From positions 2,550,671-2,614,670 of the forward strand of contig OY811991.1 in the NCBI GenBank assembly GCA_963681505.1: a stretch of DNA of 64,000 bases, in the 5' to 3' direction. The position numbers and the translations under genes are program-made. This DNA comes from Eunapius fragilis (taxonomy: Eukaryota > Porifera > Demospongiae > Spongillida > Spongillidae). Position 1 is the first letter of the stretch; every line of letters begins with the position of its first letter. Shown in pieces: positions 10,132-29,600 of the stretch. The notes beneath the pieces were generated by a model. It made no database searches. It was not told the DNA's origin and saw nothing but the letters and a program-made list of their open reading frames with translations.

Positions 10132-10714
10132 CTATATGATCCTATTAAGGAATTTTCTTTCGTGGACACTGTATAGTTAAGGGACATTTTCGCGTGAACT
10201 GTCAATAATTATGTTTACTGAGATTCAAACATCCACTCCAATATAATGATGTACGGTAATATGCATGTGGGGTCGAGGCAGCGAAAAGGGACTTAGCGCA
10301 TATTATAAAAATTTTCAGGAAGGAGCATCGAAGTCCACGCGTGCAATAGAAATGTACGGGTAATTAAAAATTCAGGACCCTTAGGCTAATTTCTAGTGCG
10401 TAAGAAATAAGTGTCTTTTTGAATATGAAATAATTTGAAAACTACGCGCTAGGTCTCTTTTCGTTGGCTCGATCCCATGATTTGCAATTTTGACTTGTAA
10501 TAATGCGATTAATATCAGTGTCAGTCGCTATAAAATTTCTTAACTTTGGAAGATGGATAAACATTGTTTGCAGACTCTTACCGAAATCAAATTGCACAAG
10601 GAATGAAATAAGCAAGCACAAAAATAAAATGCACAAGCCAAATTTCTTTAGCAGGTCTCCATTATATCCTCCTGGAGCTCCCTGTAAAGGAAATCATCAG
10701 TCACACTATATAGT

Positions 10715-10717
<3 letters not shown>
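10132..10717. other. Intergenic stretch
   Basis: No gene, RNA or repeat is recognised. Confidence 0.5.

Positions 10718-10799
<82 letters not shown>
10718..10799. repeat. (CA)n microsatellite, ~82 bp
   Basis: Perfect CA dinucleotide array. Confidence 0.97.
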
Positions 10800-10801
<2 letters not shown>

Positions 10802-12128
10802 CTGACTGGCAGAGATAGTGCATTGGCTTCCTTTTGTGGACGCATCACTGGTGTCTCCCCACTATGGGTTTAAAAAAAAAGAATAAATATAAACACATTA
10901 TGAAGGTGATCTCCAACCAAAAAAAAAATTGGCTCGGCAATAGTGGTGTAAAAGGGAAGGAAACAAGGGTAAAATAATAAGGGAAAATGTAATGTTTGTG
11001 TGCGACATATAAGGTATGCTGCCATATTAGAACCGGTTTTTAAACGGACTGTACAAGTCAAACGCATCATCTGGAGGACATTTTAACACCACCAAGTGTC
11101 ACTACTGATGGATGCGCACCATACCATCGTTTTAAAAGTTTTACAGCACCTTTTGTTTTGTATATCCACTTGCACCTCTGAGGGGGGGGGGAGGGGGTTC
11201 GCGATGAGTGCCAAATTAGAACAGAGGGTGTGTTGTAGCTTTTTTAATAGTTTCAATCGTACAGACAACCAGCAACGCCACCAACATATCTAGAAGTATC
11301 CGAAGTGAAGTTCTAAACACACAAAAAAATACATTTGCGTTCTCTGTCTGCAACTATGTAACTTTCTGTTAGTTCGAGGGGTAGTGATTTAAAAAACGCC
11401 ATGCATTGCAAGAGCTAGCAAAAGCCCTCCTTTTCCCCATCTTTCTATTCATAAGTCATGAGACATCGATTTTAAGCTTAAAACTTTGTTATAAGTGGTT
11501 ACGCGGAAGAGCTACTTCAAGTCAAAGAGAGGCTTTGTGACCTCCATTGAAAATTACCGGAAGTGAGTACTAAATGAGCCATAGCTTGCATGGTGGAAAT
11601 TGGCATCGCTAAGTTACGGTTATAACACAAATCCACGCAAGAAAGAATGAGTTTCAAATCCCTACCTCTTCTACAGCCTCCTGAGAATCGCTGGAATTCA
11701 GCAAAACAAAACTTGTTTACCTATACTTGGTTAAATTATTGTACTATTGGAAAATTATTGATAGATGCGCGTATATCGGGTACACAATCGGCTATGATTT
11801 TTATGGCGTTCAGATCAGTGGTGACGTGTCCTGGGCACTGCAGTTTGGCCTTATATTTACCAAATGCTTAGCCTACTTCCTTTGACCCCACAAACGGGTC
11901 GGTTCTGTGGAGCGATATCGTTTACATATGTCCATCGTGACATCATTACTATTAACTGGGATAGGCGCTCTCCCTTTCGCTGCCAGCCATTTCTTCCACG
12001 CTTGGCCTCCAAGAAATAAGAGGTTTACTAACTAGCTTTCGTACGTACGTGAAAACAAATTAACTACTTAGGGGCGTAGTTCGCTAAAGGGTATTATCAA
12101 CTGTGGTTATAGGCTGCGGTTATTCTGA
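10800..12128. other. Intergenic stretch 3' of the minus-strand 17-exon gene
   Basis: No exon is recognised on either strand. A short G-rich patch is at 11179-11197. Apparent small frames have no family features. Confidence 0.5.
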
Positions 12129-12156
12129 CCCCCCCCCCCCCCCCCCCCCCCCCCCC
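12129..12156. repeat. C28 homopolymer
   Basis: Run of 28 C. It pairs in inverted sense with the G28 run at 12370-12397, 213 bp away. Confidence 0.97.
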
Positions 12157-12294
12157 GTGCCAATAAGGCCAACCTGTTCTAATATGGCAGTTTACCTTAG
12201 GACTACTACATTTTCCCCTCTTATTTGACTATTGTTTCCTTCTTTTTAATACCACTATATCCTATATGCCACGAACTTTCTCACACAGAATGCT

Positions 12295-12300
12295 TTTATT
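12295..12300 (-). promoter_or_regulatory. Candidate poly(A) signal of the minus-strand gene
   Basis: AATAAA on the minus strand, about 280 bases beyond the stop codon of the 17-exon gene. The G28/C28 homopolymer at 12370-12397 would lie inside the 3' UTR. Confidence 0.4.
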
Positions 12301-12369
12301 ACTTGTGTAAAAAGATAGCCGGTTACAAGGATATGGGCATTTTAACACAAGCCTATTAATCTTTTTGCA

Positions 12370-12397
12370 GGGGGGGGGGGGGGGGGGGGGGGGGGGG
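12370..12397. repeat. G28 homopolymer
   Basis: Run of 28 G on the plus strand, in the likely 3' UTR of the minus-strand gene (C28 in its RNA). Confidence 0.97.
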
Positions 12398-12580
12398 TGT
12401 GGAGGGGGGTAATAAATGTATAAGAGCACACAATTTTCTAGTTGGACAATGCAATTGAATGCAATATGCCTTATGCAATATGTCTTGTTCATCTCGGGAT
12501 TCATTTTACACATGACCTGGCATGATTCTATAACGTGGCCTAACATGTACACCGTTACAGGGAACACTCTACACATTAAC

Positions 12581-20453
<7,873 letters not shown>

Positions 20454-20647
20454 TGCTGGTAGTAAACGACGTGGCCGTTGCAAAATTCGAGCGGAATAGT
20501 CGACTATACCTAGACCCAACTTCCTACGCTACAAAAGTTTTCACCGGCTATAATGTAAAACACAGACAGTATAAGAATAAGTTAACATAACCAACGTGGT
20601 ACGCCACGTGCGACACAATTAAAGATTTAGGCCTACTCTCCTTTTGA
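20454..20647. promoter_or_regulatory. Divergent promoter between the 17-exon gene and TRMT2A
   Basis: Only 194 bp separate the two start codons, which point away from each other. It contains a perfect E-box CACGTG at 20605-20610, a half-match ACGTGG at 20594, and TATAATG near 20552. It is GC-richer than its surroundings. Both genes probably have housekeeping expression from one bidirectional promoter; the transcription start sites cannot be placed. Confidence 0.65.
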
Positions 20648-23600
20648 ATGCGCATCGCGAGCGTCGTTAGTTTAGGAAGAGTTGCATTGTTGCTGGCACC
20701 CAGATCACTTCGTTCGTCTCAAACGAGCTTAGCGCAACGAGCGCCCGATTTTTACTTCGCCTACCGTCAGGGCCAACGATACGTATCGTGTTCGACCCTC
20801 TTCCGGAATCGAAGTATAAACATGGAAGAGCCAGCAGTCGGCGCGGAACAGCCAGCAGTTTGTGCGGAGCAGCTGGAAGTGGGTTCGCCGTCACAAGAAT
20901 CAGTTACCGAAGCAGCGAATTCGTTGGGAGGAGTCCCTCCCCCGTCGGAAGGCGACCAGGAGGAAGGTATGGATGATACACCGCAGGTGGACGGAAGGTA
21001 CGCATACGTGGACAGAGGCTTCACTTCCGAGCTGTATAAGCTAGAGGTCTTCAATCTTCCGAAGCACATCGGATACCAGGTTTGCACACAGCTGTGTGTC
21101 CGTGTACCAGTTTTGCTGTATAGCAGCATGAAATGTGCCCCACTTTCCCCGTAGTGTGAAAACCTTTTCTTCGTTTCTGCATTGATCGATTTTTGTTTTC
21201 GTAATCCATAATTTGTCTTTTCTCTACACCCAGCAAGTGAAGAAACGCTTTAAAGGCCTAGGGCTGAACCCTGTCAAGGTCAAGATAGGTCCAAGGAATA
21301 GCTGGTGCTTCGTTACCTTTCGCTCCGAGGAAGACAAACAGGTATTTATCGTTGAAGTGGGCATTACACTATCCCGTTTTCCAATCCCGTGCATTCGTCC
21401 TCCCCATGTCTTTATCCAATGTCATTCCATTTCTCCACGTAATGTCATTATGTAATTACGACCTAGGCAGCCATGAAAATTATTAATGTCACAGTGTGGA
21501 AAAAGAATGCACTATCAGCAAAGGTAAACCACTCACCATATGCTCAGAGGAATTGGCCTGGCCTTCATGGTGGCCATTCATCATTGTATACCCTCATCTC
21601 CCAGACAGCAAAACCTGCTATTGACCCCCTCTTTAAGAGGAAACGTAAAGGTAAGCATTAAGGATCTTTGTAGTCTCCCAATTAATGCTTACCCATCGTC
21701 CTTTGGCATCAGCTGCTGCAGAAGAGGAAGTGGAGGGAGGTGCTCAGTGTGATGTAACATCAAATCAGTTGCCCTTGGAAGAGAGGTGTGTCTAATATAT
21801 ATATTATATTTGGAACATCCCGCTTGTGTATCAACATTATATTTAGCTGTTATACAATAACCAGGCCGTCGAGAGACCGTAGCAATACCTCCATGGGCTA
21901 TTATTGCACTACTTTTGCAGCTTGTGTGGCTGACACTTTACCTGAGGCTGCATAGAGATTTAACATACATAGATGTATAGGAGTTGTTAGCTATGTATTT
22001 GAGTGTAGTGAACATTTAAGGCTACTTTTAATAAAACATAGCATCAGTGCACTTGTCTGTCCATTGTGCTTTACCCATGACAAGGCCATTGATATGGAGG
22101 GCACAATATCTGCAGCTTCAGATGGATTGAACTCTATATGTCTTGTGGTCCGGGGTTTATCCGGTGATTATGGGGTTAACTCCAAATATAATTATGGTCT
22201 ACCTTAGCCTTCATTTACTACCAAATAAAAATGAGTGGAACATCATATTTATCTACCTTTGCCTAAGTAAAGTACCGAATTTCATAATAAAAATATGGAT
22301 ATGTGTGTAAAGTTATATTAGCACAGATGTGTCCCCTTTTAAAAGTGTGCATGCGTTGGTTGTGCGTATATTACAATGATGATAACTTGGAAAACTTAAT
22401 AGAACTAGTTCTGCTACTTATGCAAACATTATCTTTTACTCTGAATGCCCCAATTTTAGTGTTTTTAACATTGTTTGATGGGACATTGCTTCTTGGCTAG
22501 AATGTAATTATATTCATTTAAGATTAATTGTAAAAACTGGCTTGAGGTTTAACATGTGACTGACTATTAAAATGGCTATTTGTATGTATGTATGCGGCAA
22601 CTCTCTCCGGCTGGACTCTAATAGCACCACCATGCATAGTAAAAAGCTGCTGTGTTTCCAGAAAACAAGGAATTGCTTGGAAAAGGTTATTTAAGTAAGC
22701 CGGTGAATGGTATCTTGATGGAATACATACTGGAACTGCGACTTAAATACCACTATTTATACGGGTGTACTTCATATACATTTTAATTCCTAGAAATGAT
22801 GTTTAAATTTACTGCGACCGTTTTTATGTCACTCGTATTGTTTGCATAGCCAAATTACGTAAAACAACTGAGCACCTTCTCAACAATGCAGATTTTTAAC
22901 CATTCATGACGGCTAATTATCGTGAATAATATGTACCAGACAGGCTGATAGATTGATCTACCAATAGGTACTTTAGAGTCTGATGTGACTCTGATGTGTG
23001 TTTTGGTGTGGTTATCTCCAAAAAGGCTCTCGAATGCTGTCACCCCACTATTGAAGAAGCCCTATGCGGAGCAGCTGCAGATGAAGGTGGCAGATATCAG
23101 GCATGCTCTGCAAGAAGCAGCAAAGGAGATCCAGAAGGAAAACCCTGTGAGAGTCATTAGGCTTTTTTTGGGGCATGTTCTTATGAGGCAACAGGCGTAC
23201 AATGTTAGGTGGTTCAGTATTTTCGTAAAATGTCCAGGTGACAAGGGAAACTTTATATTGTGTTCAGTGTGTTGGCGTAACATTAGTAGAAGCTTTTTGT
23301 ATGTGATTGGGTTTTGCATTGTTTCTGTAGTGGTTCTCGCAACAAGTTGAGGAGTGCAAGGGGTTAATGTGTGCTCTTGATGACATCCGCCCCTCTGTAA
23401 GTTAAGCTTCCATGGGCATCTATGTAAGTTTACCCTGTGTGACCCTTTCTGTAGCCATTGTTGGTTGGCTACAGGAATAAGTGTGAGTTCACTGTGGGCA
23501 CTGATGCTGAAGGCAAGGCTGGTAAGGATGTGTTACATACTATTATGTGCATATCTTTCGTAATGGCACCATGTGTCTGTGATAACTACTTGCATATGGT

Positions 23601-26600
23601 GGTTGAGTTGGTATATTTTGTGATGATCGGTCGTTAATTACTTGTCTGTACGTAAATGTTTGGTCACTTATGCAATGTCTGCATGCTTTGTCAATTAGTG
23701 GTTAATCTGCCCAATGGAACTTCATAGGGGATATTCTCTTCTGCTTTTAATAATAACTAAGTTGCTTTGGCATGCCTAAGTTACTTTTATTTTCAACCCC
23801 CTCCTCTCCACTTGTCTTGTACAACTGGAGGAGACATCCCTCCATCCGTTCACTTGGAGGCAAGACCATAGACCATCACGCTTAGTTGTGGGACTGCAGA
23901 TACAAAATACCGAACCACCAATGCGTTCATAGCATGTACATGTAGCACAATAGAAAGCCACCCTTTGACCACAGATGAGGCGTGGTTTGCACGACAGGCA
24001 TATGCTGAAGATTTTGTAGGCAGGGAATCTTCCTTTTGCTTCTACATGTAGGTTATAGTGCTACCTGAGGTTTCAATGTGTGCAATACTATCAGTAGCGA
24101 TGTGTGCAATATAACACTGACACTGATAAGTATCACTCTTGGCATCTGCACTTGTCCTTCGACTGCCATTGTTACTGATGTAGCGCTCACGTAGTTCTCA
24201 AAATCCCTTTTTGAATGCACCGTATATCCAAGTACTAGACTAATTATTACATATGGTTCTCCTCTAGTGAAGCTTGACCTTGAGCTGCAGATCCAACACT
24301 CAGAATCATGTGCAGAACCGTTGCAGTTTCTTGATCCTTTTTTGCAAGCTGTACTGGTTTGTATTGCTCTCTCTATTACGGTTGACCTCACCATTTACAC
24401 TGTTTGCCTCTGGCTCATAATTCCCCAAGTTATTCTCCCGAAAGAGCAATGTGCCTTGGTGCATTAGTTCTCCACTTGAACTGGGACTATTGCACCGGTA
24501 CGGGACAACAGACGGAGTGATGTGACTAGTCTCACTGTCACCCGAGGAACTTTCACTTCTTTCACCAACAGCGAAGCCTTATTCCCTCCTCTCCATGGCT
24601 CTGCAAATGGGTTGTATGATATGATCCCTAACTGCCTGCAGACTCCTTCGGATAGCAACTGGTCGTGTGCATCCCTCTTAAGGTATATAGAAGTCTTCAT
24701 GACCTTATCACCGAACGACACCTCCAGGTCCAGTCGTCCGTCCAGTGAAAATGGCTGTTTATTTCATGTTCCTGGCACCTTGTCAGTTTTCTTGATGTCC
24801 CTCTTCTTCAACTTGGCTTGTGCAGCAACCCTCTGGAAGAGATCCCCCCACCAATGATGGAGATGTCTGAGCCACTGTCAATGAAGCCTCGCACGGGAAC
24901 ACCTTGGATATCCACTTTTACACAGTGTGAATGGCTCCCAGTGTCCTCCACTCTAACTTACCACGCATCCATTCTCTGTTCCTGCCTGTGATTTTTAGAC
25001 AGTCGGTAAGCTGGTCTCATGCTTTCTGCCCCTGCAGTCCTTGGCAACATGGCCTTCCTTGTTATACAGATAGCAGCGCCTAGATCCAGTACCATTAGTA
25101 CGTTGTGATGACCTATTGCTACGCATGGGCTGTGTTCGTGGGCCTGATCCCACCAGTGTGATCTGGAAGAATGTATCTGTCCCTTCTCCGTGATACCTCT
25201 CACGCCTCTTAAGACTGGAAAGTCTTTTCTCCTCATTTTTTGCTGCAATACTTAACTCTTTATATGTGTTTGCACCTGACACTGCTGGGGGTTTCATCAG
25301 CTTATCCTGCAAACCTTCTTGGAGCTGTCTGTATAAGAGAGCATCTCTTGTCTCCACAGACATGGCCTCCCTCCTGTATGCTATGCAAAAGGTATGCTCC
25401 AGTCTCCGGATCAGTTCATCCACAGACTTCTCTCTCCCTGAGTCAGATGACGAAAATCGTGGACAGCCAATCGTCGAACAAAATCTCTTCCAACTCTCCT
25501 GAGAAGGAATCAATTGGTGGTGCCTTCCCAGACCGTTTACATAAGATATGTTGTCACTGGTGATGGCGATGGGGATCCTCTGTTGCTGGAGACACTACTT
25601 CGCTTCGCACTATCTCCTGGTTCTGACAACTGTGCCATCAGGAGAGCTATTTCCTCGTCCTTGGATTGGATGATGGCATCAAATTTCCTCAGCTGAGCAC
25701 AACTAGCCTTCCACACCTCCTGCAGGCGATTTGTGCTTGTGACAAGAGCTGTCTTTACCTCTTCTAGCTCCTTATTAGCTTCCTTCAGGGCTTCTCAGAT
25801 CTAATCTTCCTCACTTCTCTCTTCTGGGCCTTTGCCGGATCCTGGCTCCTCGTTTAGTGAGGTTTCGTTCGTCTTTGCCATAGGTGCTGCGTCTAGGAAG
25901 ACTCCGTCGGCATTCTATAATTACAGGTGCACTCTGCTCCTATCTTCCGATTCATTCGCCACGACCTGAACATTCGCTGGTTCACGTTCATCTTCCATGA
26001 GTTTACCTTCAATGGTTTGCAGTATTTCAGCTGCCGAAGCTCTCATTAGCTGTGACTATTTGGATAATAAATAAATGAAGGCAATTCATCATTTGGATTT
26101 ATTTCATTGAATAACTTTATAAGGTACCCCAGATAAGTAGCATTTTATTGTCTTGGGGCCAAACCTTTATGCTGCGCACCAAAGTAACAGAGTAATTTTC
26201 CTGTCACTAAGAAGGCGTAACACATTGTATCTAGTGCAGAAAGTATAAAATCTTCTCAGGGACCGAGTCATATGACCTATGAGTTGAGGAGGCTAAGCCC
26301 TGGTGAAAATGCCACATCCAGATTGGAAAGGTCCAATTGCCTATTATTATTATTATTATTAGATACACATTAAGTTGCTAATCTATATCACTTAGTTGGA
26401 CATAACTAAACTTCCTTGTTTCACGCTTTGTCTCCCACATCCAACCTCTTCATTTTCCAGCACACGTTCTTTGACAACACTGGACTAGCTGCGTCCGATT
26501 TTTCGCTGTGAGGATTTAGATAATGGTGGGCAAACTGCATCTGTTGCTTGCGAGTTTTTGAAGAACAAAATCGCAGCACAATCCGCTGTAGGGTCCGAGT

Positions 26601-29600
26601 GATGTTGCTCTTCCATGGCGGTAATCAGCTTGTCAACGCTGACAATGCTCTCCTTGCTTTAACAGCTTCCTTTCTTTTTGCATAATCTCCAGCCCCTTCA
26701 TTGCTCTGAAGTCTAGATACTCATAATTTCTGCCCTTCCGAACTCACACCTTCCTCTTTGTCCTCGCCAATATCCAAACTCTCCAGACTAATGTCAAAGT
26801 TACCTGTGTTTAGAATGGCTTCTAACGCTTTGCACTTTTCCCACTTCTATGGAAAGCCTCCTTGGCTCTTGTCTTGACCCCCGACGAAGAGGAAGGACAG
26901 TAGTAGCGCACCTATTCTTCTGCACGACGCAGAGCTCAATGAGCTGCATTTATTGAAAACATGATTACATACAGGAGTAAACAATTTATATCAGGCTACA
27001 TCGTTATTCTTATGACTAATACACTATATACATATATAGAGTAACTAAACCAAATTGCATGCTCTGCTTAGGAGAGCTCTGGCATTGCACCTCACCAGGG
27101 TTACGTTTAGCCTCCCATAGATGTCTACCAAGAGCTTCGACTCTGGTTTCCTACGCCAAAGGACAGGCGCGAGGCCAAATGGGAAAAAGCAAGCCTGGCT
27201 TCAAGACCCCAGTTCCCATAGCTCTCCACAGCAAGAGGGATGCATTTCCATCCAAGGGTATGACACTTGGGGTCATTGGCCTGGTGCTTCCTCTGCTCTG
27301 CCAGTAGTCCAGCTGTTCCTGCAGTAACGCTTGATTCATGAAGTGACACAGGTGTAAGAGGAGACGTCACTGTTACATCAAAAGCGGCAGAGCTTCCACC
27401 TATCCAATTGTTCACTACGGCATCCGCATTATTAATAAATAATAATGTAGTATTGACACATACACATGGATAGAATCTTAAACATAGCCTATAGTTAATT
27501 CAAAATACATCTGGTGAGGATGGCAGTGGCATTGGCCCTCACTAGACGGAGTTTGAGTCTGCCATAGATGTCTCTAAGTACAGCCGACTTGGGCCTGCAT
27601 ATAAGAGTGGAAAGCTGAGAAGCCAGCTGTGAGAAGGCTTCAACAGCTTCATTTCCCCATGCACCATAAGACTCTGCTACCAGGGGAACACACAACTAGC
27701 CAAGTTCTTTGCATTTTGCATCATTGGCCTTGCCTTATTATTATTATTATTTCTTATAATTATTAATGACAGTTAAACATGGAATATATACACCTACAGA
27801 TAAAAGTTATAAAATATATTAATACATACACACTACCCCTACCCATGCACTATCGTTTCCCCACTTCTCAGCCAGCCTCTTCTGTGCTTTTGGGACCGTA
27901 TCGCTTAACCTTGCAGAGGGAGGATTTAGACAAAGGTGGGCAAACTGTTTCAGAGGCCAGCGATTTTTTGAAGAAATGATTCGTGATGTCGCTCTTCCGC
28001 GGCGGTAATCGGCTTGTCGAAATCGACAACACTTTTCTGCCCTTCCGAGCTCAACCCTTCATTTTTGTCCCCACATATATCTACCCCTTCCAGATTGATG
28101 TCAATATTGCCTGCATTCAAGATGGATTCTAAGGCTTTATACTTTTCCCACTTACGAAAGAAAGCCTCTTTCGCTCTCTTTTTGGCCCCTGAAGATGAGG
28201 TAAGTGAACAATAGAGCACCTGTTCTTCTGCTTACCGCAAGGCTTGCTGTGCTGCAATTTGAATTGCGCGCTCTTTTGGCTCATCCGAATACCAGGCTGT
28301 TCCAGAGTCAGCGAAATCAGGGTCATGTAATAGACCATCATCTCCTTCATCAACATCAGAACAGCCGGAATAATCCCAGAAATCGACCACCTCGTTATAT
28401 TCATCTACCCCAAAATAGTTTTCATCGCCGTTTTCATCTTCACAAGCCGCCATTTTTTAATGACAGTTAATAGATTTCTAATGTGTTATTAAAATAACAA
28501 ATTTTACATACACCATACAGCACACCAACAAAGTCACAGCAGCAACCACCCCACACCCACACACCTCAACCCCTGTCCTCCGAATGCTGAAACCTTGATG
28601 GGAGAGCAAGGCTCTAGCATTGGCTCTCACGAGCGAAAGGCTTAGCCTCTGGTACAAGATGGTGGTAGCCTCTGATTTGTTACATCCCATTTGGATGGCT
28701 AGACGAGCCGCAAGGCGCGAGAAGGATTGTTTTGCTTCCATGCCCCAGCATCCATATGACTCCACAGCTAGGGGAATGCACACCCATCCAAGCTCAGCAC
28801 ACTTAGAATCATTGGCATTATGCTTTTTCGCCTCAGCAACCAATTTAGAAGACCCACACCTCACCCCAGCTTACACCACTCACAAGAACAAAGAACTACA
28901 CTACACTACTCTACACACAAATGTCCTAAAGAACTACTACCCTGCCCATGATGGCCCTGGATATTGATCTAACTAAACACATGTTCATTCTGCTGTAGAT
29001 GTCATACAGGGCAACAGATTTGGGGCGACCTCGGTGGATGGACAGTAAAGATACTAGGCGTGAGAACACGTTTTGGGCCTCCTTCCCCCAATGCCCAAAG
29101 GTCTCTACGGCCAGTGGGATGCACACCCACCCCAGCTCCTGACACCTGGCATCTCTTAAGTGGCAGGAGTGAGGGGTGAAGTGACCATTATATCAAAGGC
29201 AGCCTACCCTGAACCAACACATCAGCTGAACGTGTGTTGATATGATCTCCAGATAGGCCATATCCCACTTCAACCCTTCCAGGTAGGTGGGCTCGGTGGC
29301 AGAGTTTGGCAAAGGTGTCCCTAAGGTGACTGTGACGGGTGATCACATCTCCACCATGCCAGCACGAGATTGAATGGTGGCCAAGAAGGTCAACAAGTAC
29401 GGCTCCAGGGCAGAAGTGGCAAGAAGAAGCGGTTGATGTTTTGAGGCCTAGCCACCATCTGATAGCCACTTGGCACTCTTCTGAATCTAGGTGCATGTTC
29501 AGGTCTTCAGAGGGGATGGCAGAGACCCAAGAACTTGCATGGGGGGCAGATACTGACAACATGCGAGTTTTGTTGGCTGGTGAAACAGAAGAAACTAGAG

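Noticed and set aside
22985-23350. 121-aa frame as a single unspliced coding segment of TRMT2A
   Set aside because: Only the part 23026-23146 matches the family; what follows is intron up to 23330.
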